The notes beneath the pieces were generated by a model. The model did not search any database. It was not told where the DNA came from and saw only the letters and a program-made list of their open reading frames with translations. The translations under genes and the position numbers were made by a program. This document shows, one piece after another, positions 41,511 to 50,670 of a DNA stretch of 64,000 bases. The DNA is from Aurantiacibacter odishensis (GTDB lineage: Bacteria; Pseudomonadota; Alphaproteobacteria; Sphingomonadales; Sphingomonadaceae). How positions within the stretch are numbered: position 1 is the first letter of the stretch; every line of letters begins with the position of its first letter. The stretch is taken from assembly GCF_003605195.1 (NCBI RefSeq), contig NZ_QYOS01000019.1, positions 124,001-188,000 of the forward strand, written 5' to 3'.

Positions 41511-43364
41511 ATGCAGCATTTCGATGTCATAGTTGTAGGCGGCGGCCATGCCGGCGCTGAGGCCGCTGCCGCCTCTGCGCGGGCGGGTGCGAATACCGCG
41601 CTGGTGACCTTCGATACAAAGGCGCTGGGCGCGATGAGCTGTAATCCGGCAATCGGTGGTTTGGGAAAGGGGCACCTCGTGCGCGAGGTCGACGCGTTCG
41701 ACGGTCTTCTGGGCCGCGCCGCGGATGCTGGTGCGATTCATTACAGGATGCTCAACCGGTCGAAGGGTAGCGCCGTACAGGGACCGCGCGTTCAGGCCGA
41801 CCGCAAGCGCTTCCGTGTCGCTGTCCAGGCCATGCTGGCGGCGCAGGATAACCTAAAAGTGATCGAGGGCGAAGCCGCGGAGCTCATCCTTCGAGGTGAA
41901 TGCGCCGAAGGTATCAGACTTGCAGACGGATCCGAGATAGCGGGCGGGGCGGTCGTGCTTTGCACGGGCACATTCCTAGGCGGCACGCTCTTCCGCGGAG
42001 AGGAACGCTTCGAAGGTGGTCGGATCGGCGAGAATGCGGCGAAGAAGCTCGCGGATCAGCTGCGCGGTGCCGACTTGCCGATGGCGCGATTGAAAACTGG
42101 CACGCCGCCTCGGCTCGATGGCAGGACGATCGACTGGTCGCGGTTGGAGGAGCAACCCTCCGACGCCGATCACTGGACGATGTCTGCGCTCACCGAGCGA
42201 CGACTGAATCCGCAGGTGTTTTGCGCCATCACCCGTACGAACAGCCGGTCGCACGACATAATCGCGCAGAACCTGCATCGCTCACCCTTATTTACCGGTG
42301 CGATCGGTGCTGCGGGTCCGCGCTATTGCCCTTCCATCGAAGATAAGATCCATCGCTTCGCAGACCGCGACGGCCATCAGGTTTTCCTTGAGCCCGAAGG
42401 TCTGGATACGCATCTGGTATACCCCAATGGGATCAGCACCTCACTTCCCGTAGACGTGCAGGAAGCCATGCTCCGCACGATGGCCGGGCTTGAGAATGTC
42501 GCCATGGAAGTGCCGGGTTATGCCGTGGAGTACGATCACATCGATCCGCGTGCGCTCGGACAAGATCTGCAGCTGAAAGCGATTCGCGGTCTCTACTGTG
42601 CGGGCCAGATCAACGGCACGACAGGGTACGAGGAAGCAGCGGCGCAGGGCCTGATTGCCGGGCTGAGTGCTGCGTGCAAGGTCCTCGACCGCGCTCCGCC
42701 CTCGATCGACAGAACGAACAGCTACATGGCGGTAATGATTGATGATCTGACGCTACATGGCGTGAGCGAACCTTATCGCATGCTGACCTCGCGGGCGGAA
42801 TACCGGCTGCGCCTGCGCGCCAACAATGCTACGTCTCGGCTCACACCGATCGCAATTGAGGCCGGGACGGTGGGCGAAGAACGCTCGAGATGGTTTGCTC
42901 GTCGTGAGGCAGAGCGTTCCACGTGGAACGCCGAACTCGAGAAGACGGTAAATGCGACGGAACTTGAAGATGCAGGTCTCGCCGTCAAGAGAGATGCTGG
43001 CCGCAAGTCGTTAATGGAATGGCTCGCTCTGCCCGATATTACCATGAGCGACCTGAAGCCATGGCTCTCGTCCGCTTGTGATTCCAGCTCGCCGCTGGCG
43101 GATGAGATCACGGAGGACGCGGCCTACGCACCCTATCTCGCTCGCCAGGAAGCCGAATTGCGGGATCTTCGTAGCAGTCAGCAACTTGCAATTGCTCCCG
43201 ACTTTCCGTTCGCTGAGGTTCCGGGCTTGTCCAACGAGATGATTGAACGCCTGTCGGCTGCACAGCCGCGTGACCTCGCTGCGGCAGGACGGATTAGGGG
43301 AATTACGCCCGCCGCCCTTGCAGCCTTGCTTGTTCACGCGAAACGTCGCAATCAAGCCGCATGA
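41511..43364 (+). CDS. mnmG: tRNA uridine-5-carboxymethylaminomethyl enzyme MnmG (GidA)
   Basis: The 617-residue FAD protein partners with MnmE. The FAD motif [11 protein letters not shown] (residue 10), [13 protein letters not shown], and the later [20 protein letters not shown] are all intact. The C-terminal helical part that contacts tRNA and MnmE is present. The stop overlaps the rsmG start (ATGA). A parS-like palindrome lies at 42915-42930 within the gene. Confidence 0.97.
   Translation: MQHFDVIVVGGGHAGAEAAAASARAGANTALVTFDTKALGAMSCNPAIGGLGKGHLVREVDAFDGLLGRAADAGAIHYRMLNRSKGSAVQGPRVQADRKRFRVAVQAMLAAQDNLKVIEGEAAELILRGECAEGIRLADGSEIAGGAVVLCTGTFLGGTLFRGEERFEGGRIGENAAKKLADQLRGADLPMARLKTGTPPRLDGRTIDWSRLEEQPSDADHWTMSALTERRLNPQVFCAITRTNSRSHDIIAQNLHRSPLFTGAIGAAGPRYCPSIEDKIHRFADRDGHQVFLEPEGLDTHLVYPNGISTSLPVDVQEAMLRTMAGLENVAMEVPGYAVEYDHIDPRALGQDLQLKAIRGLYCAGQINGTTGYEEAAAQGLIAGLSAACKVLDRAPPSIDRTNSYMAVMIDDLTLHGVSEPYRMLTSRAEYRLRLRANNATSRLTPIAIEAGTVGEERSRWFARREAERSTWNAELEKTVNATELEDAGLAVKRDAGRKSLMEWLALPDITMSDLKPWLSSACDSSSPLADEITEDAAYAPYLARQEAELRDLRSSQQLAIAPDFPFAEVPGLSNEMIERLSAAQPRDLAAAGRIRGITPAALAALLVHAKRRNQAA
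42915..42930. other. parS-like site in mnmG
   Basis: CGTTCCACGTGGAACG is a perfect palindrome with the parS core GTTCCACGTGGAAC; the end bases are C and G instead of T and A. Confidence 0.75.
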
Positions 43365-43990
43365 TCGAGGGCGAAGAGCAGGCGAGGGAATTCAGCGCCA
43401 AACGTTGTGAAGCGGGAGGGATGGAGCGACTGAATCGGTTCATCCCCATGCTCGTGGCCGAGAATGAGCGGCAGAACCTGGTCTCCAAGCCGAGCCTTCA
43501 GAGCGTTTGGACACGGCACATCGCCGATAGTCTTCAACTCTGGGATCATGTTCCACGTGAAACATCAGGGCCATGGCTCGATCTGGGTACAGGCGCGGGC
43601 TTTCCGGGATTGGCTCTCGCTCTTGCGAGACCTGCGCTCCCGATCATTCTCGTCGAATCGCGCAAGCGCCGGGTTGAATGGCTGGAAAGCATTTCATCCG
43701 AGTTCGACCTCAAGAACTGCCGCATCATGGGATGTCGGCTCGAAAGTGTGGATACTCTTGAATCAGGCGTAATCACCGCGCGCGCCTTCGCTCCGCTAGG
43801 TAAACTTCTCGAGTTATCCGCGCGCTTTTCCACACGCTCCACCACATGGTTGTTGCCCAAAGGGCGTTCGGGGGCGATTGAATTAGCAGAGCAACCTTCG
43901 GCGATTCGAGCGATGTTCCACGTGGAACAATCCGCAACCGATCCATCCGCCGGAATTCTGGTCGGTAAAGGGAGGCCCGCACTTCGATGA
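43361..43990 (+). CDS. rsmG: 16S rRNA m7G527 methyltransferase RsmG (GidB)
   Basis: The 209-residue methyltransferase has the SAM motif [16 protein letters not shown] (about residue 72) and the RHIADSLQL and [11 protein letters not shown] blocks. It methylates 16S rRNA; loss gives low-level streptomycin resistance in many bacteria. It is coupled to mnmG and parA by ATGA overlaps. Two parS sites lie inside it, one at each end of the coding region. Confidence 0.95.
   Translation: MIEGEEQAREFSAKRCEAGGMERLNRFIPMLVAENERQNLVSKPSLQSVWTRHIADSLQLWDHVPRETSGPWLDLGTGAGFPGLALALARPALPIILVESRKRRVEWLESISSEFDLKNCRIMGCRLESVDTLESGVITARAFAPLGKLLELSARFSTRSTTWLLPKGRSGAIELAEQPSAIRAMFHVEQSATDPSAGILVGKGRPALR
43549..43564. 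other. parS site in rsmG
   Basis: TGTTCCACGTGAAACA matches the degenerate consensus TGTTNCACGTGAAACA in full. Confidence 0.92.
43914..43929. other. parS-like site near the end of rsmG
   Basis: TGTTCCACGTGGAACA is a perfect palindrome that deviates from the consensus only at the symmetric position 12. Confidence 0.85.
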
Positions 43991-44763
43991 TCGTCATAGC
44001 CATAGCCAACCAGAAGGGCGGGGTCGGAAAGACGACCAGCGCCATCAATATTGCGACAGCCATGGCTGCGAGCGGGTGGCGCACCCTGCTGATCGACCTG
44101 GACCCGCAGGGCAACGCCTCGACCGGTGTCGGCCTTGCGGCCGCTCAGCGCGATATGTCGAGCTATGACGTGCTGGTGGATGAGGCCACCGTCTCCGACT
44201 GTGTAGTTCCCTCCACGATCCCGGGCCTCGACCTGCTACCCGCGACCGTTGATCTCAGCGGTGCGGAAGTCGAGCTTGTCGGAGTGGAGGATCGCACCAA
44301 CAGGCTCAGGAGGGCACTTGCCAGCCATCAGGGCCACGACATCTGCTTCATTGACTGTCCGCCGTCGCTCGGGCTGCTTACCCTGAATGCGCTTTGCGCT
44401 GCTGACACGCTGCTGGTGCCCCTGCAGTGCGAATTCTTTGCGCTGGAGGGCCTCAGCCAGCTTCTCCAGACTGTCGAGCAGGTGCAGCAGCGCTTCAACC
44501 CGGACCTCGGCATCATCGGCATCGCGCTCACCATGTTCGACCGGCGCAATCGCCTGACGGACCAGGTTTCCGACGACGTGCGCGAGTGCCTCGGCGATCT
44601 GGTGTTCGAATCTGTCATCCCGCGCAACGTGCGCCTGTCGGAGGCGCCCAGCCACGGGCTGCCTGCATTGATCTATGACCATTCCTGCCCCGGCAGCCGC
44701 GCCTACATGGCGCTGGCACGCGAGCTGATCGGTCGACTGCCCGAAGAGAGGAAAGCGGCATGA
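43987..44763 (+). CDS. parA: Chromosome partitioning ATPase ParA
   Basis: The 258-residue deviant-Walker ATPase has ANQKGGVGKTTSAINIA at the N-terminus, the DLDPQGNAS and CFIDCPPSLGLLTLNAL switches and the C-terminal DNA-binding lysine/arginine patch region. ParA moves ParB-parS complexes toward the new pole on the nucleoid. It overlaps rsmG and parB by 4 nt each. Confidence 0.97.
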   Translation: MIVIAIANQKGGVGKTTSAINIATAMAASGWRTLLIDLDPQGNASTGVGLAAAQRDMSSYDVLVDEATVSDCVVPSTIPGLDLLPATVDLSGAEVELVGVEDRTNRLRRALASHQGHDICFIDCPPSLGLLTLNALCAADTLLVPLQCEFFALEGLSQLLQTVEQVQQRFNPDLGIIGIALTMFDRRNRLTDQVSDDVRECLGDLVFESVIPRNVRLSEAPSHGLPALIYDHSCPGSRAYMALARELIGRLPEERKAA

Positions 44764-45749
44764 GCGAAGCCAAGAAAGCCGCCAGCGACGCTGCGACGCG
44801 TACCCCCGCCAATCGTCGCAAGCTGGGGCGTGGCCTCGGCGCGCTAATGGGTGACATGAAGCGGGAAGAGCCGTTGGTATCGCCGCGCGCGGCAACGGGC
44901 AGCGGTGCTGACCAGGACGGAAATTCCATCGCCGCCTCACGCACCGACGGTCTGGCGATGTTGGCGATCGCCGATATCGAGCCGCACCCGGATCAGCCTC
45001 GCCGTTACTTTGATGACGAGGCGCTGGCGGAGTTGGCCGCTTCCATTGCTTCGCGCGGCGTTATCCAGCCTGTCATCGTGCGTCCCATGGCACCGGGCAA
45101 ATACCAGCTGGTGGCCGGTGAACGTCGCTGGCGCGCCTCGCAGAAGGCACAACTACATGAAATCCCTGCAATAATCCGCGAGCTTGATGAGCGCGACGTC
45201 ATGGCGTTGGCGCTCATCGAGAATATCCAGCGCGAGGACCTGAACCCGGTCGAGGAAGCGCGCGCCTACCAGCGCCTGTCCGAGCTCGAGGACATGACGC
45301 AGGCCGAGATTGCTGGCTTGGTCGAGAAATCGCGCAGCCACGTTGCCAATCTGCAGCGCCTGCTATCCCTGCCGGAGAAGGTGCTGGACCATCTTGAGGC
45401 AGGACATCTCGACATGGGGCATGGCCGCGCCCTGATCGGACTGGATAACGCTGCAGAGCTGGCCGACAAGGCGGTGAAGGAAAAGCTCTCGGTCCGTGAG
45501 GTCGAGAAGCTCGCGCGCAAGGCCCGCAACGGAAGCGAAGCTCCGGTGCGCCGCAAGGCGCGTCCGCCGCGCGACCCGGCGCAGGATGCGGACATTGCAG
45601 CGGTCGAGAACCACCTCGAGGAGTTTCTCGGCTTGCCGGTGAAAATTGCAACGGACGAAGATCCACGTTCCGGCACAGTCACGGTGCGGTTCAGGACGCT
45701 GGATCAGCTCGACCTGATATGCCAGCGCCTGACCGGGGGGGGGATATAG
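44760..45749 (+). CDS. parB: Chromosome partitioning CTPase ParB
   Basis: The 329-residue protein binds parS and slides as a CTP clamp. The ParB/Spo0J motifs are visible: PHPDQPRRYFDDEALAELAA (box I), VAGERRWRASQKA (box II), ALIENIQREDLNPVEEARAY (box III), a helix-turn-helix near 190 (MTQAEIAGLVEKSRSHVANL) and a C-terminal dimer part. The last codons contain a run of nine G (45735-45743). The five parS sites lie 0.8-4.4 kb upstream. Confidence 0.97.
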   Translation: MSEAKKAASDAATRTPANRRKLGRGLGALMGDMKREEPLVSPRAATGSGADQDGNSIAASRTDGLAMLAIADIEPHPDQPRRYFDDEALAELAASIASRGVIQPVIVRPMAPGKYQLVAGERRWRASQKAQLHEIPAIIRELDERDVMALALIENIQREDLNPVEEARAYQRLSELEDMTQAEIAGLVEKSRSHVANLQRLLSLPEKVLDHLEAGHLDMGHGRALIGLDNAAELADKAVKEKLSVREVEKLARKARNGSEAPVRRKARPPRDPAQDADIAAVENHLEEFLGLPVKIATDEDPRSGTVTVRFRTLDQLDLICQRLTGGGI

Positions 45750-45767
45750 CGTTATTTCATTAAGTTA

Positions 45768-45798
45768 GCGCCGCGCGAAAGTCGTGCGGCGCAACTTT
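45768..45798 (+). terminator. Possible terminator after parB
   Basis: GCGCCGC (45768-45774) and GCGGCGC (45786-45792) form a 7-bp stem with an 11-nt loop, followed by AACTTTTA. The T tract is displaced, so it is a weak candidate. Confidence 0.45.
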
Positions 45799-45801
45799 TA
45801 C

Positions 45802-46743
45802 CTATTCGACGGATTGAATGCTTTCGTCCGGCTGCGCTGGTACAAAGTCCTCTACCCCGACCCATTCTTCCCGCAATGTCGTGGTGCATTCCGGCCCGTG
45901 CCGGTGGCCGTGCTGGCCATGGCGAGGCCCCGTCGCAACTGACTGGATCAGAATCGAAGGCTGGCCGTAGGACATCTGTTCGTGAAAACCTGCGCCACCG
46001 CCCATCTCGTAGCGGCGCAGGTAAGCCTCGCAATAGCGCGCGGCGTATAGTTCGTTGGCGTAGGCCTCTCGCACCCCATCCTCGTCGCCGTCACCTTTGA
46101 TCAGCGAGCCTATCACCGCTCCTGCAATGCCACCCACACCGGCGCCGATCAGTGTTCCTGCCAAGCGATCGCCGTCGGCAATCCGGTTGCCCGCGATGCC
46201 GCCACCGATGGCACCCAGAAGGCCGCCGATCAGGCCGCCATCGGCATTGTCACGGTAATAATCGTCGTAATCGTAATAGCCCCCGGCGCCAGACATCAGC
46301 AGGCGGCAATCGGACAACCAGTCTTCTCGTTCCGACAGGGTGTAACCCAGCCGACCTTCCGGGGAGGCCGAAACGTCATCGTAGCGAAGGCGATGGTGCC
46401 CGAGCTCGTAGTCTTTCGCACTCTCGTGCCAGCCAGCGTCGCCCAAGGTCAGGACGCGGCCATCGTCGGCAACGAAGCGCCCCTCGCCGACGAAAATGCC
46501 GACGTAGCGGCCTTGCAGAACCTCGCCTTCCGCGGTGGTGAAGGTGCCGTTCCACATGCCGCGCCAAGTGTCGCCATCTTGCCAGCGGCCCGACCATTCC
46601 CCGTCGTAGCTACCACCCGCCTGGACGATATCGACTTCGCCATTGCTGGGGTCATCCTCTTGCGCGGCGACCGGCGCTCCAGGGGCCAGCAGCGCGGCAG
46701 CGGAAATCAGCCCAGAAACAAGCAGGATTTTGTAATTCGACAT
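45802..46743 (-). CDS. Secreted glycine-zipper envelope protein
   Basis: The 313-residue protein has a signal peptide (MSNYKILLVSGLISAAALLA, cleaved near VAAQEDD), MORN-like or repeat strands (YDGEWSGRWQDGDTWRGMWN and VLQGRYVGIFVGEGRFV), an unusual YYDYDDYYRD stretch, and a glycine zipper (GGLIGGLLGAIGGGIAGNRI, then AGTLIGAGVGGIAGAVIGSL) of the Rick_17kDa/YmgG type that inserts into membranes. The end is His-rich (GPRHGQHGHRHGPECT). Role unknown; outer-membrane or envelope-stress association is an inference. It converges on parB. Confidence 0.82.
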   Translation of the reverse strand: MSNYKILLVSGLISAAALLAPGAPVAAQEDDPSNGEVDIVQAGGSYDGEWSGRWQDGDTWRGMWNGTFTTAEGEVLQGRYVGIFVGEGRFVADDGRVLTLGDAGWHESAKDYELGHHRLRYDDVSASPEGRLGYTLSEREDWLSDCRLLMSGAGGYYDYDDYYRDNADGGLIGGLLGAIGGGIAGNRIADGDRLAGTLIGAGVGGIAGAVIGSLIKGDGDEDGVREAYANELYAARYCEAYLRRYEMGGGAGFHEQMSYGQPSILIQSVATGPRHGQHGHRHGPECTTTLREEWVGVEDFVPAQPDESIQSVE

Positions 46744-46856
46744 TGCGCGGTCATCCCCTCATGCGGAATCGGGCTGCTTGCCCGGTGAACCCCGCATTTA
46801 TTGTCGTATTCCGCACAGATCCTAGGGGTACGGCGACGCTGTCCCGTTAAGGAGCA

Positions 46857-47339
46857 TCACACCCTGTCCGACAGCATTGCTGCCAGTGCTTCGATGCCCG
46901 CTTGGTCCTCTGCATCGAAACGGGCGAGGTCGGGGCTGTCGAGATCGATCACGCCGATGACTGTGCCGTCGCGCATGATCGGCACGACCAGTTCCGAACG
47001 GCTCAGCGCGTCGCAGGCGATGTGGCCGGGAAAGGCGTGAACGTCTTCCACCCGCTGTGTCTCGCCGCTTTTGGCAGCCGCGCCGCAGACGCCTACGCCA
47101 AGCGGGATACGGATGCAGGCAGGCCGCCCTGCGAATGGGCCAAGCACCAGTTCGCCATCCACCATGCGATAGAAGCCGGTCCAGTTGCAGTCCGGCAGGA
47201 ACTCGGCCAGCAGCGCGGCGACATTGGCCATGTTGGCAACGCCGTCGCTCTCGCCGCTTGTCAGGGCGTCGGCGGCGGCCAGCAGGTCTTTGTACAAGTC
47301 GGCCTTCGGGGCCGCGGGATCGGGTGTGAAATCGAACAT
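46857..47339 (-). CDS. Free methionine-(R)-sulfoxide reductase (GAF domain)
   Basis: The 160-residue GAF protein matches fRMsr: WTGFYRMVDGELVLGPFAGR and PACIRIP, then GVGVCGAAAKSGETQ and FPGHIACDALSRSELVVPI, with the three redox cysteines at the expected places. It reduces free Met-R-sulfoxide. ATG 47339 (MFDFTPDP) is used; a TTG seven codons earlier is open. It points away from the sugar-dehydrogenase gene. Confidence 0.93.
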   Translation of the reverse strand: MFDFTPDPAAPKADLYKDLLAAADALTSGESDGVANMANVAALLAEFLPDCNWTGFYRMVDGELVLGPFAGRPACIRIPLGVGVCGAAAKSGETQRVEDVHAFPGHIACDALSRSELVVPIMRDGTVIGVIDLDSPDLARFDAEDQAGIEALAAMLSDRV

Positions 47340-47402
47340 GGGGCCGCTGATAGCGGGCAAAGAGATTGCCGCAAAGCCATGCCTCGCCTAATCCTGTGCG
47401 CC

Positions 47403-48866
47403 ATGAGCACTTTCAAGAAGATCCTGATCGCAATCCTGGTCCTGCTGCTGATTGCGGGGGGCATTGTCTGGTACCTGCTACAGGGCGACCCTGCGCAGTA
47501 TTCGCTGGAGGAAACCACCGGCACCGATCCCATCCTGGCCGAGCCCGATCCGCAGACGGTGCCCACGGTGGAGATTGCATCGCCGATCGGCTGGCCAGAC
47601 GATGCTGCGCCCACGCCGGCCGAGGGTCTAGCCGTCAATCGTTTCGCCGAGGGGCTGGACCACCCCCGCGTCGTCTACGCCATGCCCAACGGCGACGTGC
47701 TGGTGACGCTGACCCGCGCGCCCGAAACCGAAGTGACCGGTGGCTGGCTGACGAATTTCGTCGCCGGTATCCTCTTCAGCGAAGCGGGCTCTGCCGGACC
47801 TTCGCCGAATCAGCTGGTGCTGCTGCGCGATACCGATGGCGACGGCGTTTCCGACGAGCGCCACGTGCTGCGCGAGGAAGACCTCGATTCGCCGTCCGGC
47901 ATCGCCTGGGGCGACGGCAAGCTATACATCGCCAACCACGATGAACTGCTCAGCTTCGATTACGAAGAGGGTGCCAATGCCGTGACCGGGAAGCCGGAAA
48001 AGCTGGCGGACCTGCCGCCTGCCGGCAATCACTGGATGCGCAACATCATCCTCTCGCCCGATGGCGAGCGGCTCTATATCGCCGTGGGTTCCGCATCGAA
48101 CATTGCCGAAGGCGGCCTGGAAATCGAGGAAGGCCGTGCCGCCATTCACGAATTGGACCTGGAAACGGGGTCTGCTCGCCTGTTCGGCGCGGGGCTGCGC
48201 AATCCCAACGGCATGGCCTTCAACCCGTGGACCGGCGAATTATGGACCACGGTGAACGAGCGCGACATGCTGGGGTCGGACCTGGTGCCCGATTACCTCT
48301 CCAACGTGCCCATCGGCGTGCATTACGGCTGGCCCTGGTTCTACTACGGCGACACCGAGGATACACGGGTGAAGGGCCGCTTCGGCATAAACCCCGATTA
48401 CGTTCGTGTGCCCCGCTACGCGCTGGGCGCCCACGTCGCCGCGCTAGGCCTCGTCTTTACCGAGGAAGGCACCACCATGGGCGCCGGTTACGGGCAGGGC
48501 GCGTTCATCGCGCGGCACGGCTCCTGGAACCGCCTGCCGCCTGCCGGCTATGACGTGGTTTTCGTGGAGTTCGACGATCGCGGCAATCCCGTCGGCGAAC
48601 CGCGCACCGTGCTCGAGCCGTTCCTTGCGGGTAAGGGCGACACCTATGGCCGCCCGACCTGGGTGGAATGGGACAGCACCGGCGCGCTGCTGGTGAGCGA
48701 CGATACCGCCGGTATCATCTGGCGCGTCACTGCTCCGGGAGCGCAGGGCGCTGCCGCTATCGAGCGGGTCCAGAGCGAAAGGCTGCCGCCGCGCCGCCGC
48801 CTGACCGACGATCCGGCCCGCGCATTCGAGGAAGGTGCGCTGGGGCCCGGCGACATCGGGATGTAA
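47403..48866 (+). CDS. PQQ-type sugar (sorbosone-like) dehydrogenase, membrane-anchored
   Basis: The 487-residue protein has an N-terminal signal anchor (FKKILIAILVLLLIAGGIVW) and a six-bladed beta-propeller of the GSDH/YliI family: LDHPRVVYAMPNGDVLVTLT, then LDSPSGIAWGDGKLYIANHD, then GNHWMRNIILSPDGERLYIA and GLRNPNGMAFNPWTGELWTT, with RHGSWNRLPPAGYDVVFVEF near the end. The conserved His and Arg positions suggest it binds PQQ in the periplasm and oxidises an aldose, but the substrate cannot be inferred. I saw no PQQ synthesis genes in the window. The frame is open upstream across the reductase gene, so the shorter start is preferred. Confidence 0.88.
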   Translation: MSTFKKILIAILVLLLIAGGIVWYLLQGDPAQYSLEETTGTDPILAEPDPQTVPTVEIASPIGWPDDAAPTPAEGLAVNRFAEGLDHPRVVYAMPNGDVLVTLTRAPETEVTGGWLTNFVAGILFSEAGSAGPSPNQLVLLRDTDGDGVSDERHVLREEDLDSPSGIAWGDGKLYIANHDELLSFDYEEGANAVTGKPEKLADLPPAGNHWMRNIILSPDGERLYIAVGSASNIAEGGLEIEEGRAAIHELDLETGSARLFGAGLRNPNGMAFNPWTGELWTTVNERDMLGSDLVPDYLSNVPIGVHYGWPWFYYGDTEDTRVKGRFGINPDYVRVPRYALGAHVAALGLVFTEEGTTMGAGYGQGAFIARHGSWNRLPPAGYDVVFVEFDDRGNPVGEPRTVLEPFLAGKGDTYGRPTWVEWDSTGALLVSDDTAGIIWRVTAPGAQGAAAIERVQSERLPPRRRLTDDPARAFEEGALGPGDIGM

Positions 48867-48874
48867 CCAGCACG

Positions 48875-49702
48875 TCAGCCGAGCGGCTTGCCCGCCCGGC
48901 CCGCGAGTTCGGTAATGAAGTGCCAGGCGATGCGACCCGATCGCGCGCCGCGCCGCTTGGCCCATTCCAGCGCTTCCGCCTCGTCGAGGTCAAGCGCGTA
49001 CTGCTTTGCATAGCCGCGCACGATATCGAGGTATTCGTCCTGGCTGGCGTTGTGGAAGCCCAGCGACAGGCCGAACCTGTCTGCCAGCGCGAGATTGTCG
49101 TCCACCGCGTCACGCGGATTGATGGGATCGTCCTGCTCGCTGCCGTGACGCGGCAGGATTGCGCGGCGGTTCGACGTGACGGCAAGACGCACGTTGGCGG
49201 GCCGGGCCTCGACCCCGCCATCCAGCCAGCTTCGCAAGTGTCGCGGCGTGGCCGAATCACCCTCGGCAAAACCGAGATCGTCGATGAAGACGAGGAAGTT
49301 GCGCTCTACCTGCGAAAGCTGCGTGAACAGCGCAGGCAGGGTGGCCACGGCATCGGTCGCCACCTGCACCAGAGCGATTGCGCCGCCGGTCTCCTGCGCT
49401 GCGGCCACGCTGGCGCGCAGCAGGGCGGACTTACCCATGCCGCGTGCGCCCCACAGCAGCATGTCGTGTGCCGGATTACCCTTCGCCAGCCGGGCGACAT
49501 TGCCGGTGACAGCGCGCTTTTGCTTGTCGATCCCGCGCAGAAGGTCGAGCGAAGGCGCCTCGATTCGCCCGATGCCGCGTGCGCCCTTCGCGTCCCAGCC
49601 ATACGCCGGATGCGCCCGCCAATCCGTAGCGGCGCGGCTATCGGGCGCCAGCTTTTCCAGCGCGGCAGCGATGCGGGCGAGGAGTTCGGCTTGGTCTTCC
49701 AT
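48875..49702 (-). CDS. DUF815-type AAA+ ATP-binding protein
   Basis: The 275-residue protein has Walker A GARGMGKSALLRA (about residue 84), a Walker B-like FLVFIDDLGF (about 135) and sensor region AVTSNRRAILP. The DUF815 family of DnaC/ORC-like P-loop ATPases has no assigned role. I use ATG 49702 (MEDQAELL); the GTG four codons earlier is open. The gene is divergent from the tRNA modification gene at 49729. Confidence 0.87.
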   Translation of the reverse strand: MEDQAELLARIAAALEKLAPDSRAATDWRAHPAYGWDAKGARGIGRIEAPSLDLLRGIDKQKRAVTGNVARLAKGNPAHDMLLWGARGMGKSALLRASVAAAQETGGAIALVQVATDAVATLPALFTQLSQVERNFLVFIDDLGFAEGDSATPRHLRSWLDGGVEARPANVRLAVTSNRRAILPRHGSEQDDPINPRDAVDDNLALADRFGLSLGFHNASQDEYLDIVRGYAKQYALDLDEAEALEWAKRRGARSGRIAWHFITELAGRAGKPLG

Positions 49703-49728
49703 TACATTCGTCACTATAGGCGAGGGCG

Positions 49729-50670
49729 ATGAGCGGCAAGCAGACCCTGATTACGCCCGACGATGCGGGTTTTGCCCGCGCTGCGCTAATCCTGCGCGAC
49801 GGCGGATTGGTCGGCATGCCGACGGAGACGGTTTACGGCCTTGCGGCGCGCGCCGACAGCGCCGAAGCCGTCGCCCGGATCTATCGCACCAAGGGCAGGC
49901 CCGATTTCAATCCGCTGATCGTTCATGTCGCTTCGCTGGAGCAGGCGCGCGAGCTTGCGGTGTTCGATGAGGCGGCGGAGAAACTCGCAGCGCGTTTCTG
50001 GCCGGGTCCTCTCACCCTGGTGCTTCCGCTCCGCAGCGGCGCGGGGATAACCCCTGCGGTAACGGCGGGCCTCGGCACTATTGCCTTGCGCCAGCCGGGC
50101 CATCCGCTTGCGGCGCGCCTGCTGGCGGAAACCGGCCTGCCGCTTGCCGCGCCTTCGGCCAATCGCAGCAATGCGGTCAGCCCGACACGTCCGGAGCACG
50201 TGCTGAACTCGTTCGGTGACGTAGCGCCCCCAGTGATCGACGGGGGTGCCTGCGAAGCGGGTCTGGAATCCACCATCGTCGCGCTCGATCACGACGGCGG
50301 CTGGCGGTTGCTGCGGCCCGGACCGGTCACAGCGGAGGACGTGGCGTGGCTGCTGGGGCCGGAAGCGAAGTCGCGCGGCGCAACTATCGAGGCACCCGGC
50401 CAACTCGCGAAGCATTACTCGCCCGGAAAGCCCGTGCTGCTGGAGCAGTCGGCGCCCGATGAAGCGGCGTTCGTGATCGGGTTCGGCGATGTGCCGGGCG
50501 ATGTGAACCTCTCGCCCTCAGGCGATCTGGCGGAGGCTGCAGCGCTCCTTTACGCGGCGCTCCATGCCGGGGCTGCCTCCGACAAGCCGGTTATCGCGGT
50601 GGCTCCGATCCCGACGCAGGGCATGGGCCGGGCCATCAACGATCGCCTGCAAAGGGCGGCGGCGCGTTAA
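49729..50670 (+). CDS. Threonylcarbamoyl-AMP synthase (TsaC/Sua5)
   Basis: The 313-residue protein makes threonylcarbamoyl-AMP for the t6A37 base of ANN-decoding tRNA. YrdC-like motifs LVGMPTETVYGLAARA, KGRPDFNPLIVHV and LPLAAPSANRSNAVSPT are present, and the C-terminal extension (from about residue 205, GQLAKHYSPGKPVLLEQ) is of the Sua5 type, longer than E. coli TsaC. Start is ATG 49729. Confidence 0.95.
   Translation: MSGKQTLITPDDAGFARAALILRDGGLVGMPTETVYGLAARADSAEAVARIYRTKGRPDFNPLIVHVASLEQARELAVFDEAAEKLAARFWPGPLTLVLPLRSGAGITPAVTAGLGTIALRQPGHPLAARLLAETGLPLAAPSANRSNAVSPTRPEHVLNSFGDVAPPVIDGGACEAGLESTIVALDHDGGWRLLRPGPVTAEDVAWLLGPEAKSRGATIEAPGQLAKHYSPGKPVLLEQSAPDEAAFVIGFGDVPGDVNLSPSGDLAEAAALLYAALHAGAASDKPVIAVAPIPTQGMGRAINDRLQRAAAR

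Noticed and set aside
46902-47402. N-terminal extension of the sugar dehydrogenase frame
   Set aside because: It runs antisense through the methionine sulfoxide reductase gene and lacks a signal peptide; the ATG at 47403 gives a normal membrane anchor.
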